This document shows positions 1-7,242 of a stretch of 15,298 bases of DNA, one piece after another. The notes beneath the pieces were generated by a model. It did not search any database. It saw only the letters and a list, made by a program, of their open reading frames with translations, and had not been told where the DNA came from. Source of the stretch: Oscillospiraceae bacterium (GTDB lineage: Bacteria; Bacillota; Clostridia; Oscillospirales; Oscillospiraceae); NCBI GenBank assembly GCA_028691385.1, contig JAQUZL010000039.1, forward strand, positions 1 through 15,298, written 5' to 3'. Within the stretch, counting starts at the first letter, position 1. Each line of letters opens with the position of its first letter. Both the position numbers and the translations under genes were made by a program.

Positions 1-28
1 GTACAATATTTGGAAAGAGGCGAAAACA

Positions 29-976
29 ATGCAGCGACCGGAAAATACCCCGATTGGGATTGTGGGCGCAGGCATGATCGGCTGCGATCAGGCCGCACTG
101 TGCATGGGCTATGGATACGAAGTCGTCGTGTTGGTGCGCAGCGCTGAAAAGGCGCAGCAGGCGCGGAAAAAGATAGAAGCCGACTATGACATGCTGGTGC
201 AGCATCACGTGATTTCTCCGGCGGACAAGCAGCGCTATCTCACAAGAGTGCATTTCACGCAGGACTATGCGGATTTGGCGTGCTGCCGCGTGGTGTTTGA
301 AGCGGTCGCCGAGCAGATTCCGGTAAAGCAGACGGTTTTTGCGGCGCTGGAGCAGGTTTGCGCGGCAGACGCCGTCATTCTTTCCCAGTCATCGAGCATT
401 GCGCCGGAGGCACTCTATGGAACGATGGGTCATCCGGAGCGGCTGTTGGTGGCGCATCCGTGGAACCCGGCCTATCTTGTGCCGATGGTGGAGCTGGTAC
501 GGGGCGAAAAAACGTCCGACGCTGCGGCGCTGCGCGCAAAACAGCTGCTGGAAAGCATGGACAGGGAGGTCGTGACGCTGCAAAAATCAGTGCCCGGGTT
601 CATCGGCAACCGCATCATGCACGCCATGTTCCGCGAAGCGCTGGAGCTGATCGACATGGGCGTGGCCACCGCGCAGGACATTGATAAAGTGATTTATTAC
701 GGCTTCGGCCAGCGCTATGCGAGCATCGGTCTTATGGAATTTTATGATGCGGTGGGGCTGGATTTGCAGCATGACATTGATACCGGCCTGTTTCCCGCGC
801 TCAGCACCGCCCAAGCGCCGCAGGCACCGCTGATGGAGCGCTATGCGCGCGGAGAGCTTGGCGCAAAGACCGGAAAAGGATTTTATGATTGGACGCCGGA
901 AAGGCAGGCGGACTTCGACTGGCGCAAAACAAAGCCGTTTTTGCAATACGGCCATTGGGAGAAAGCAGAACCATGA
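29..976 (+). CDS. 3-hydroxyacyl-CoA dehydrogenase family NAD-dependent oxidoreductase
   Basis: A 315-residue protein with an N-terminal Rossmann fold (GIVGAGMIG at residues 9-17) and the C-terminal helical domain of the 3-hydroxyacyl-CoA dehydrogenase family, ending near the family motif KTGKGFYDW. The expected active-site elements are present: a Ser run (SQSSS), the catalytic His in AHPWNP, Glu in VELVRG and Asn in GFIGNR. Butyrate-pathway Hbd enzymes usually have HFFNP here; HP(W/F)NP with a following LVP is more like the carnitine/gulonate dehydrogenase branch. The substrate may therefore be a hydroxy acid rather than an acyl-CoA (inference). The start is preceded by a purine-rich GGAAAGAGG. 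The stop overlaps the next gene's ATG (ATGA), so the dehydrogenase and the RpiR regulator are probably co-translated. The operon may continue upstream of the window. Confidence 0.85.
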   Translation: MQRPENTPIGIVGAGMIGCDQAALCMGYGYEVVVLVRSAEKAQQARKKIEADYDMLVQHHVISPADKQRYLTRVHFTQDYADLACCRVVFEAVAEQIPVKQTVFAALEQVCAADAVILSQSSSIAPEALYGTMGHPERLLVAHPWNPAYLVPMVELVRGEKTSDAAALRAKQLLESMDREVVTLQKSVPGFIGNRIMHAMFREALELIDMGVATAQDIDKVIYYGFGQRYASIGLMEFYDAVGLDLQHDIDTGLFPALSTAQAPQAPLMERYARGELGAKTGKGFYDWTPERQADFDWRKTKPFLQYGHWEKAEP

Positions 977-1788
977 CAGATTTGCTTGTGGAAATTCAGG
1001 AAAACTATCCGCAGATGACCGTGACGCAGCAGCGTGTGGCGGATTTTGTGCTGCGCCACGCCGGGATGGCGGCAACGCTGTCTGCCAGACAAATAGCCGC
1101 GCAGGAAGGCGTCAATCCCTACGCGCTGGAGGATTTCGCCGCCGGACTTGGCTTTCCCGATTTTACCGCGCTGCAGCAGGCGCTGCGCGAGAGCGGCGGG
1201 CAGGCGGATCCCGGTCTTGTGACATATTTTGAAGCGGTGGCGGAAAATTTGCGGCGGACGCAAAAATGGATGCAGGGCGGCACGGCGCAGGACGCGGCCG
1301 CGATGCTGCATGGGGCAAGGCGCATCTATCTTTTGGGGATGCGCAGCTCCTTTGCGCTGGCGTATGCTGCGTTTACGCGCCTGTCAAGGATTCGCGGCGG
1401 CGTGCGCCTTGTGGGCGCGGCGGCGATGGAGTATGCCGAGGAGCTTGCCGAGGTGCAGGCGGGCGATGTGGTGCTGGCATACCTGTTTCCGATGTACTCC
1501 AAAATTACGGCCAATCTCATTGTGCTCGCCCGCGCGCGGGGCGCAAAGGTGATTCTGGTGACCGATGAGCAGCACGCGCCGCTCGACGGCTATGCGGATT
1601 TGCTTTTGCCGTGCTATGTGGGCGGCGTGGGGGAGAAGCTTTCGCTGACTGCGCCGCTGTGTTTGAGTGAGTATCTGGCCGCAGCGCTCGCGAATCTGAC
1701 GCCGGAGGAAAGCTGTGCGACTGACCAAAGTGTGCAGCGGCTGCTGGAGGACAGCTTCGAGCTGTCCTCCGTGCGGGAGGACCGGTGA
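973..1788 (+). CDS. RpiR/MurR-family transcriptional regulator (HTH + SIS)
   Basis: A 271-residue protein. Residues ~1-75 form the HTH_6 (RpiR) domain, including TVTQQRVADFVL and an SARQIAAQEGV helix pair. Residues ~105-235 form a SIS phosphosugar-binding domain, visible in GARRIYLLGMRSSFALA and the GDVVLAYLFPMYS and GAKVILVTDE strands. RpiR proteins sense sugar phosphates or related acids and usually control adjacent catabolic genes. Here the likely target is the operon containing the preceding dehydrogenase, with which it overlaps by 4 nt. I chose ATG at 973 because GGGAGAAAG lies just upstream; a longer in-frame extension to 889 runs inside the dehydrogenase gene and is unlikely. The ligand cannot be deduced. 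Confidence 0.85.
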   Translation: MTDLLVEIQENYPQMTVTQQRVADFVLRHAGMAATLSARQIAAQEGVNPYALEDFAAGLGFPDFTALQQALRESGGQADPGLVTYFEAVAENLRRTQKWMQGGTAQDAAAMLHGARRIYLLGMRSSFALAYAAFTRLSRIRGGVRLVGAAAMEYAEELAEVQAGDVVLAYLFPMYSKITANLIVLARARGAKVILVTDEQHAPLDGYADLLLPCYVGGVGEKLSLTAPLCLSEYLAAALANLTPEESCATDQSVQRLLEDSFELSSVREDR

Positions 1789-1824
1789 AAAAGGAAGCAT
1801 CCGCAAAGCGGATGCTTCCTTTTT
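1788..1824. terminator. Bidirectional rho-independent terminator
   Basis: A perfect 12-bp stem (GGAAGCATCCGC at 1793-1804 with GCGGATGCTTCC at 1808-1819) has a 3-nt AAA loop, flanked by five A on the left and five T on the right. It serves the RpiR operon on the plus strand and the small convergent gene on the minus strand, whose stop codon is at its edge. Confidence 0.9.
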
Positions 1825-2069
1825 CAGTCCAGATGAATGTACTCGCTGCAGTCCTGGTTGTTGTACTGCTTTTGGATGCGCAGGAGGATGGAATCGTCCG
1901 GCTGCACCGTTTCCTCCAGAATTTTATATTTTGTGCCGCGGCGCTGCATGGTCTGCTTGTAGGCCTCCACCTCGTCTTTCACGCCTTTGGCGGCCAGCGC
2001 ATGGGCGAGGTCGTCCTTCAACTGAAAATGTAATGTTTGCAATAAACATGCTGATTTCACACGTTTCAT
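1824..2069 (-). CDS. Small conserved hypothetical protein (81 aa)
   Basis: An 81-residue, soluble, charged protein beginning MKRVKSACLLQTLHFQLK and ending QYNNQDCSEYIHLD. It appears to be a short helix-rich N-terminal half followed by strand-like segments (TKYKILEETVQPDDSILLRIQKQY). I recall similar uncharacterised proteins in Clostridia, but no function can be assigned. No membrane segment or signal peptide is visible. The start is ATG at 2069, with AAGGA about 13 nt upstream. A GTG at 2081 is in frame but sits directly on that ribosome binding site, so it is less likely. It has its own promoter and shares a bidirectional terminator with the convergent RpiR operon. It is divergent from gldA. 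Confidence 0.7.
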   Translation of the reverse strand: MKRVKSACLLQTLHFQLKDDLAHALAAKGVKDEVEAYKQTMQRRGTKYKILEETVQPDDSILLRIQKQYNNQDCSEYIHLD

Positions 2070-2096
2070 GGTAGAAATCACATCCTTTCCATATCA

Positions 2097-2126
2097 ATTT
2101 TATCATTTTGCATACTTTTTTTGCAA
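2097..2126 (-). promoter_or_regulatory. Candidate promoter of the 81-aa gene
   Basis: Read on the minus strand, TTGCAA (2121-2126) and TAAAAT (2097-2102) are separated by 18 nt, in an AT-rich stretch just upstream of the small gene. The fit to sigma-A consensus is reasonable; expression is not shown. Confidence 0.5.
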
Positions 2127-2225
2127 GTTGGAATTTTGAGAAATTTTTGTCGCATCGCAGAAAGTGCCGAATTTATGCAATCGGATGACGCGCGTGCGAC
2201 AGCGCAAAACGAGCTGATTTTTTGC

Positions 2226-2254
2226 TTGTCTACGGACGGTATCTATGTTAAAAT
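2226..2254 (+). promoter_or_regulatory. Candidate sigma-A promoter of gldA
   Basis: TTGTCT (2226-2231) and TAAAAT (2249-2254) are spaced by 17 nt. Transcription would start near 2261, giving a leader of about 28 nt before the gldA start. An alternative pair, TTGCTT/TATGTT with a 16-nt spacer, overlaps it. Confidence 0.6.
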
Positions 2255-2288
2255 ATGCTTATCAATAGACAGATTGGAGTTGTTTCCG

Positions 2289-3389
2289 ATGGCTTATGCA
2301 ATTAAGGCGCCCGCGAGATACGTACAGGGTGCGGGAGAACTGGACAACCTGGGTCTCAATACAAAGAAAATCGGTTCGAAATTCTTCACAATCGTTTCCG
2401 CAGGCGGCCAGAAGCGGTTTGGCGACCGCATCACGGCCAGCCTTGCGGCAACCGAGGGACACACCGCCGTTTTTGCGACCTTCCACGGCGAAGCGACCAA
2501 GGAAGAGGTTGCCGCGATGATCGCCTCCTGCGGCGATTCCGGCTGTGACGCAGTGATTGGCGCGGGCGGCGGCAAGGTGCTTGACACGGCCAAGGCCGTT
2601 GCCGACAGTCTGAACCTGCCGTGCGTCATCATTCCGACGGCGGCTTCCAACGACGCGCCGTGCACCGGCGTTGCGGTGCTTTACAATGACGCAGGCGTCG
2701 TGGTGAAAGCGCTGATGACCAAGCATGACCCGGAACTGGTTCTGGTGGATACCGAACTCATTGCGGCCGCGCCGGAGCGCCTGTTTGCCTGCGGCCTCGG
2801 CGATGCGCTGTCCACCTTCTTTGAAGCGCGTGCCTGCCACAAGAACGGTGTGAAGTGCATGGCGCGCGGTCAGGTTTCCAATACCGGCCTGATGATGGCG
2901 CGGCTGTGCTATGACATCCTGATCAGGGATGGCCGCAACGCGCTCGACGCGGTACGGGAGCATAAAGTGACCCGCGCAGTGGAAAATACCGTCGAGGCGA
3001 CGATCTATCTGTCCGGCGTCGGCTTTGTGAACGGCGGCCTGGCAGTTGCCCACGCGGTGAACGACGGCCTTGCCTATGAGCCGCAGTGCCACGACATGTA
3101 CCACGGCGAAAAGGTTGCTTTCGGCGTCATGACCCAGCTCGTTTTGGAAAAGGGCGACCCTGCCGAGTTTGACGAGGTGATGGCGTTTATGAAGGCCACC
3201 GGCCTGCCCATGACCTTTGCGCAGCTTGGCATCAAGGAACTGAATCACGAGAACCTGCACAAGGCGGCGGAAATTGCCGCAGGCCCGAAGGAGTCCGCGA
3301 GAAACCTGATTGCGGATTTGACAGCCGATGACGTTTACAACGCCATGCTGAAGGCCGACGAGCTTGGCCGCAAGTTCCTCGGGGAATAA
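2289..3389 (+). CDS. gldA: Glycerol dehydrogenase (iron-containing ADH family)
   Basis: A 366-residue cytosolic enzyme oxidising glycerol to dihydroxyacetone with NAD+, or reducing it in the reverse direction during fermentation. Length and motifs match GldA. The NAD-binding motif is GAGGGKVLDTAKAVAD, followed by PTAASNDAPCTGVAVLY. Candidate metal ligands are the Asp in GLGDALSTFFEA, the His in AVAHAVNDGL and the His in DMYHGEKVAFG. I chose ATG at 2289 because MAYAIKAPARYVQGAG is the usual family N-terminus and GGAG lies 9 nt upstream; an in-frame extension to 2121 would cover the promoter and is rejected. The gene is monocistronic between a good promoter and a terminator, with no dha-operon partner in view. 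Redox balancing is its likely role. Confidence 0.93.
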   Translation: MAYAIKAPARYVQGAGELDNLGLNTKKIGSKFFTIVSAGGQKRFGDRITASLAATEGHTAVFATFHGEATKEEVAAMIASCGDSGCDAVIGAGGGKVLDTAKAVADSLNLPCVIIPTAASNDAPCTGVAVLYNDAGVVVKALMTKHDPELVLVDTELIAAAPERLFACGLGDALSTFFEARACHKNGVKCMARGQVSNTGLMMARLCYDILIRDGRNALDAVREHKVTRAVENTVEATIYLSGVGFVNGGLAVAHAVNDGLAYEPQCHDMYHGEKVAFGVMTQLVLEKGDPAEFDEVMAFMKATGLPMTFAQLGIKELNHENLHKAAEIAAGPKESARNLIADLTADDVYNAMLKADELGRKFLGE

Positions 3390-3401
3390 GACCTTAAAAA
3401 A

Positions 3402-3425
3402 CGCTGCCGCAAGGCAGCGTTTTTT
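3402..3425 (+). terminator. Rho-independent terminator after gldA
   Basis: Stem CGCTGCC (3402-3408) and GGCAGCG (3413-3419) with a GCAA tetraloop, followed by six T. A run of A upstream (3396-3401) would also pair with the T tract, so it may act in both directions. Confidence 0.92.
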
Positions 3426-3448
3426 GCTGCGCGCAAACGAGGAAATGG

Positions 3449-3478
3449 TTGCCGTTTTTTTGCGAAATATGGTAACAT
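3449..3478 (+). promoter_or_regulatory. Candidate extended -10 promoter of the hydrogenase-rubrerythrin gene
   Basis: TTGCCG (3449-3454) and TAACAT (3473-3478) lie 18 nt apart, and the -10 is preceded by TGG, an extended -10. About 45 nt of leader would precede the GGAGGTG ribosome binding site. No clear operator (for example a PerR box) was recognised. Confidence 0.5.
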
Positions 3479-3530
3479 AGAAATATAGTTGTCAAATTCC
3501 ATCTGTAAGAAATTTTTTGGAGGTGTTGCA

Positions 3531-5582
3531 ATGAGGAAACATTTACCCGAAACCGTTCGCGTGCCGATTGAGCAGGACAACCCGGCCATCCTGCGTGATG
3601 AGGCGCTTTGCATCAAATGCGGGCAGTGCAAAACCGTTTGCACGGAGGATATTGGTGTGCATGGCACCTATTCGCTGGCAGATACCAACGATACGGCCGT
3701 TTGCATTCACTGCGGGCAGTGCGCAAACGTGTGCCCGGTGTCCAGTATCACGGAAAAGTATGAATATGAGTCGGTGGCCGCCGCTGCGGCAGACCCGGAA
3801 AAAATTGTGGTGTTTAACACCTCGCCGTCGGTGCGCGCCGCGCTGGGCGAGGCATTCGGCATGCCTGCGGGCAGCTTTGTGCAGGGAAAAATGGTGGCGC
3901 TGCTGCGCGCGCTGGGCGCGGACTATGTGCTCGATACCAATTTTTCCGCCGATTTGACCATCGTGGAGGAAGCAAGTGAGCTGATTGAGCGCATCACGAA
4001 AAAGACGCGCCCGCTGCCGCAGTTTACCAGCTGCTGCCCCGCTTGGGTCAAATACGCCGAAACCTATTTCCCCGCGCTGCTGCCCAATCTCTCAACGGCT
4101 AAAAGTCCCATCGGGATGCAGGGACCGACGGTCAAAACATATTTTGCAAAAAAGGTCGGTATTGACCCGAAAAAGATTGTGAACGTCGCGGTCACACCCT
4201 GCACGGCGAAAAAGTTTGAAATTCGCAGGGATGAGATGCGCGCTTCCGCCGCCTATTGGGGCGACGATACGCTGCGCGATATGGACTATGTCATCACCAC
4301 GCGCGAGCTTGCCCGGTGGGCAAAGCAGCGCGCGGTTGATTTTGCCGCGCTGCCCGAATCGACCTTCGACCGGCTGATGGGCGAAGCCAGCGGCGCAGGC
4401 GTCATTTTTGGCAACACCGGCGGCGTCATGGAAGCGGCGCTGCGCACGGCCTATCAGTTCCTTACGGGACAACCGGCACCGGCGCAGCTTTATGCGCTTG
4501 AGCCGGTGCGCGGCCTTTCCGGCATCAAGGAGGCCACGCTTACCATCGCGGGACTGGAACTGAACGTGGCGGTGGTCTATGGCACAAAAAATGCCGCCGA
4601 ACTGATTGCCCGCATGCAGGCGGGCGGCAAGCAGTATCACTTCATCGAGGTGATGACCTGCCCCGGCGGATGCATCGGCGGCGGCGGGCAGCCCAAGCAG
4701 GCGCTTGATCAGGCGGACGCGACGCGGGAAAAGCGCATGGACAGTCTGTATGAAAGAGATCGGGCGCTCACATTGCGTGACAGTCATGATAATGAGGAAA
4801 TCAAGGCGCTGTACCGCGATTTCTACGGGAAGCCGCTGAGCGAACTGGCGGAAAAAATGCTGCATACCCTGTACCGGGATCGCAGCGAAGATTTGGGAGG
4901 AAACCATATGTCTGAAACGGTCAAATATCGCTGCACCATCTGCGGCTACATCCACGAGGGCGCGCTGCCTGCGGGCTTTACCTGCCCAATTTGTCATCAG
5001 CCGGCATCCATGTTTGAAAAGATGGAAGCTGCACAGGCTTCCGGCACAAACCAGTTTGCCGGAACGCAAACCGAGAAAAACCTGATGGAAGCCTTTGCCG
5101 GCGAATCGCAGGCACGCAACAAATATACATACTTTGCAGGCATTGCCCAGAAGGAAGGCTATGACCAGTTGAGTGAAATTTTCCTCAAGACGGCGCGCAA
5201 TGAGCAGGAGCACGCCAGAATCTGGTATCAGGCGCTGGGCAATCTCGGCGACACTGCCACCAATCTGCTGCATGCGGCAGAGGGCGAAAACTATGAGTGG
5301 ACGGATATGTATGACCGGTTTGCCAAGGACGCCGAGGCCGAGGGCTTTGCCGAGATGGCCGAGCTGTTCCGCCGGGTTGGCGAGATCGAAAAGGCGCATG
5401 AGGCGCGATACCGCGCGCTGCTGGAAAACGTCCAGATGCAGAAGGTGTTTGAAAAGAGCAAGCAGACCATTTGGGAATGCCGCGTCTGCGGCCATTTGGT
5501 GATGGGTGTCAAAGCGCCCGACGTTTGCCCAGTCTGCAAATTCTCCCAGAGCTATTTTGAGGTCAGAAAAGAAAACTATTAA
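3531..5582 (+). CDS. [FeFe] hydrogenase fused in frame to rubredoxin-rubrerythrin-rubredoxin
   Basis: A 683-residue multidomain protein. Residues 27-37 (C27, C30, C33, C37) and 58-68 (C58, C61, C64, C68) are two ferredoxin-type [4Fe-4S] sites. Residues ~90-390 are the H-cluster domain: L1 FTSCCPAW (C168 proton relay, C169 ligand), L2 VTPCTAKKFE (C224) and L3 EVMTCPGGC (C377, C381), then GGGGQP. L2 has Thr222 where standard group A enzymes have Met. With TSCCPAW this points to a group-B-like enzyme. The hydrogenase tail (ALYRDFYGKPLSE, then LHTLYRDR) runs without a stop into rubredoxin 1 (C468, C471, C485, C488), a rubrerythrin diiron bundle (~515-635; AFAGES, NEQEH, GEIEKAHE) and rubredoxin 2 (C650, C653, C666, C669). 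The start at 3531 has GGAGGTG 5 nt upstream. The obvious proposal is H2-linked peroxide or O2 reduction (inference). No maturation genes (hydE/F/G) are in the window. Confidence 0.9.
   Translation: MRKHLPETVRVPIEQDNPAILRDEALCIKCGQCKTVCTEDIGVHGTYSLADTNDTAVCIHCGQCANVCPVSSITEKYEYESVAAAAADPEKIVVFNTSPSVRAALGEAFGMPAGSFVQGKMVALLRALGADYVLDTNFSADLTIVEEASELIERITKKTRPLPQFTSCCPAWVKYAETYFPALLPNLSTAKSPIGMQGPTVKTYFAKKVGIDPKKIVNVAVTPCTAKKFEIRRDEMRASAAYWGDDTLRDMDYVITTRELARWAKQRAVDFAALPESTFDRLMGEASGAGVIFGNTGGVMEAALRTAYQFLTGQPAPAQLYALEPVRGLSGIKEATLTIAGLELNVAVVYGTKNAAELIARMQAGGKQYHFIEVMTCPGGCIGGGGQPKQALDQADATREKRMDSLYERDRALTLRDSHDNEEIKALYRDFYGKPLSELAEKMLHTLYRDRSEDLGGNHMSETVKYRCTICGYIHEGALPAGFTCPICHQPASMFEKMEAAQASGTNQFAGTQTEKNLMEAFAGESQARNKYTYFAGIAQKEGYDQLSEIFLKTARNEQEHARIWYQALGNLGDTATNLLHAAEGENYEWTDMYDRFAKDAEAEGFAEMAELFRRVGEIEKAHEARYRALLENVQMQKVFEKSKQTIWECRVCGHLVMGVKAPDVCPVCKFSQSYFEVRKENY
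4895..4910 (+). promoter_or_regulatory. Internal Shine-Dalgarno and ATG at the hydrogenase/rubrerythrin junction
   Basis: GGGAGG (4895-4900) is followed 7 nt later by ATG (4908), in frame with the hydrogenase. Translation from here would give a separate 224-residue rubredoxin-rubrerythrin-rubredoxin protein (4908-5582) starting MSETVKYRC. In the long product these bases encode the short linker DLGGNH. The layout looks like two operon genes whose intervening stop codon was lost, leaving both a fusion and a possible independent rubrerythrin. Confidence 0.7.
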
Positions 5583-5586
5583 AAGC

Positions 5587-5622
5587 ACGCGCCCCAAAGC
5601 CGGTCGGCTTTGGGGCGCGTTT
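5587..5622. terminator. GC-rich hairpin between convergent genes, probable bidirectional terminator
   Basis: A perfect 15-bp stem (5587-5601 with 5606-5620, core CGCGCCCCAAAGCC) has a 4-nt loop. The T run on the plus side is short (TTT) and AAAA precedes it on the left, so it may terminate both the hydrogenase gene and the convergent AlkD-like gene. Confidence 0.7.
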
Positions 5623-5631
5623 GCGCGGCGG

Positions 5632-6309
5632 CTATTTCAGCTGCCGCAGATAGGTCTTGACAGCGCTGTCCAGACAGCGGCTTTCGGTGGCTTTCTGAAT
5701 CGCCTTGGCATGGACGGCGGGCGGCAGAAGCCGCTGTTCAAAATAGACGATCGCGGCGGGGTACTGCTTGCACAGCGCGGTGGCAAAATACCAGGCGGCG
5801 GCCATCGTGACATAATAATCCCGGGCTGGGAGCGCCGCGACAAGCTGCAGCTGCGCAGGGTCAAACTGCGCGAAGAGATACAGCCGCATCAGCGTGACAA
5901 TGCCATATCGGACGGTGTAGACGTGGGTAGAGCGCAGCCAGCGCAGCACGTGATCATAAACTTCCGCCGGGTGCGCGGCAAAGATCCGGGGCGCAAAGCT
6001 GTCACAGGTTGCCCAGTTGTCAAGATAGGGCAAAAAGACTTCGGTTTCGGCCATGGCAGCGGGATAGCTGCGGATGCGCTCGATGAGAAACGCGTGCAAA
6101 TTGTTTTCTTCATAGTAATCATGCGGCAGCGCGCGCAAAAAGGCTTGCGCCGCATCGGTGCCGGAAAGCGTTGCGGCAAGGCGTCGCAGCTGCGGCACGC
6201 GCACGCCGATCACGCGCGCGGGCGCAACGGTGGGGATGAGCCGCGCGTGAAAGGCGCGATAGGATTCATCCTGCAGGGAAAAAAGCTGCTGTTGCATTTC
6301 GGTTAACAT
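5632..6309 (-). CDS. AlkD-like DNA alkylation repair protein
   Basis: A 225-residue all-helical (HEAT-like) protein of the AlkD family, DNA glycosylases that remove N3- and N7-alkylated bases without base flipping. Recognisable elements are RVIGVRVPQLRRLA near the N-terminus, YYEENNLHAFLI, and DNWATCDSF, where Trp and Asp are four residues apart as in the AlkD catalytic pair. Further HEAT-like helices follow (HVYTVRYGIVTLMRLYL). Length matches the family. I chose ATG at 6309 because AAGGTGAT lies 4-5 nt upstream; an in-frame start at 6330 lacks one. It is convergent with the hydrogenase gene and divergent from ylmH. Binding to DNA lesions is inferred from family only. Confidence 0.85.
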   Translation of the reverse strand: MLTEMQQQLFSLQDESYRAFHARLIPTVAPARVIGVRVPQLRRLAATLSGTDAAQAFLRALPHDYYEENNLHAFLIERIRSYPAAMAETEVFLPYLDNWATCDSFAPRIFAAHPAEVYDHVLRWLRSTHVYTVRYGIVTLMRLYLFAQFDPAQLQLVAALPARDYYVTMAAAWYFATALCKQYPAAIVYFEQRLLPPAVHAKAIQKATESRCLDSAVKTYLRQLK

Positions 6310-6377
6310 AACAATCACCTTGCGCTTCAAATTTTCTTTCTTGGATCACACTTTGGCGCGACGGACAAACCGATCCC

Positions 6378-6406
6378 TTTTCAAATGGGTCATTGTGTGG
6401 TAAACT
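6378..6406 (+). promoter_or_regulatory. Candidate extended -10 promoter of ylmH-UPF0291
   Basis: TTTTCA (6378-6383), a 17-nt spacer and TAAACT (6401-6406) preceded by TGG. The -35 match is 4 of 6. It sits about 30 nt upstream of the GTG start, in the divergent gap next to the AlkD-like gene. Confidence 0.5.
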
Positions 6407-6436
6407 ACTGGCAACGGAATTATTTGAGGTGAAATT

Positions 6437-7234
6437 GTGGATAAAGCAACGCTCATCGCCCGTTTTGCGGAAACGGATGAGGACAAAATCATATTGGCGC
6501 GCGCGATGGATCGCATCGCGGCGGGGTATGACCGCAACATTCCGACGGCCACCGCGTTTCTCACAGCCAGAGAGCGCATTTTGACCGGGAATCTGCTGCG
6601 CGCGGCAGGTCTGCCGGCGGGACAGTTTTTCGGCGGGTTCGATGCGGCGGAGCGCACGGTGTGCGCTTATTTGCCGGACTATCTGGAACCGGAATCCTAC
6701 TTTTCGGGGGAGAATTCTCCCGTGGCGCTGGTGCGCGCGACGTTTCACGCCGGGGACGGCCTGACCCATCGGGATTTTCTCGGCAGTTTGATGGGGGCAG
6801 GCATCAAGCGGGAAACGGTCGGCGATATTTTTGTGGACAGCGGCAGCTGCGATTTCTTTGCACTGCGAGAAATTCTGCCCTATATCCTGCAAAATTTGAG
6901 CACGGCGGGGCGCTCTAAGCTTTCTCTTGCGGAAATCCCAGTGGGGCTGCTGCGGCGGCCGGAGGAAAAAATCCGTGAGATTCGCGACACCGTTTCCAGC
7001 CTGCGGATGGACGCGGTGGTGGCGTCGGGCTTCCATCTCAGCCGCGGCAAGGCGGCGGCGCTGATCGAGGGCGGCAAGGCGACGCTCAATCACATGCCCA
7101 CCATCAAGTCGGACAAGCAGGTTTCCATGGGCGACACGATCACGGTGCGGAGCCTTGGAAAGCTAGAACTCACCACGGTTGGCGGGGAAACAAAAAAGGG
7201 ACGGATCGGCATTACGATCTCCCGATATTTATGA
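6437..7234 (+). CDS. ylmH: YlmH-family S4-domain RNA-binding protein
   Basis: A 265-residue protein with the YlmH architecture. The N-terminal ~180 residues contain FFGGFDAAERTVCAYLPDY, then HRDFLGSLMGAGIKRETVGDI, then VDSGSCDFF. The C-terminal S4 RNA-binding domain (~185-250) includes SGFHLSRGKAAALIEGGKATLN. In Bacillus this family binds the ribosome and takes part in ribosome-associated quality control; it is usually coded in the ylm/divIVA cell-division cluster. Here it stands apart from that cluster and is paired with a UPF0291 gene 8 nt downstream. The start is GTG at 6437, with GAGGTG 6 nt upstream. All of the S4 region is intact. Confidence 0.9.
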   Translation: MDKATLIARFAETDEDKIILARAMDRIAAGYDRNIPTATAFLTARERILTGNLLRAAGLPAGQFFGGFDAAERTVCAYLPDYLEPESYFSGENSPVALVRATFHAGDGLTHRDFLGSLMGAGIKRETVGDIFVDSGSCDFFALREILPYILQNLSTAGRSKLSLAEIPVGLLRRPEEKIREIRDTVSSLRMDAVVASGFHLSRGKAAALIEGGKATLNHMPTIKSDKQVSMGDTITVRSLGKLELTTVGGETKKGRIGITISRYL

Positions 7235-7242
7235 GGTGAACA

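Noticed and set aside
2121..2288. N-terminal extension of glycerol dehydrogenase
   Set aside because: It covers the likely promoter and lacks a ribosome binding site; the family N-terminus begins at 2289.
2262..3260. 332-codon open frame antisense to gldA
   Set aside because: Mirror of a certain gene, no ribosome binding site, no recognisable domain.
4092..5597. 501-codon open frame antisense to the hydrogenase-rubrerythrin gene
   Set aside because: It lies wholly opposite a gene with complete, recognisable motifs; GC-rich codon use in the sense strand leaves the antisense frame open. Its sequence shows no family features.
6266..7093. 275-codon frame antisense to ylmH
   Set aside because: Shadow of the YlmH reading frame; no motif or ribosome binding site.
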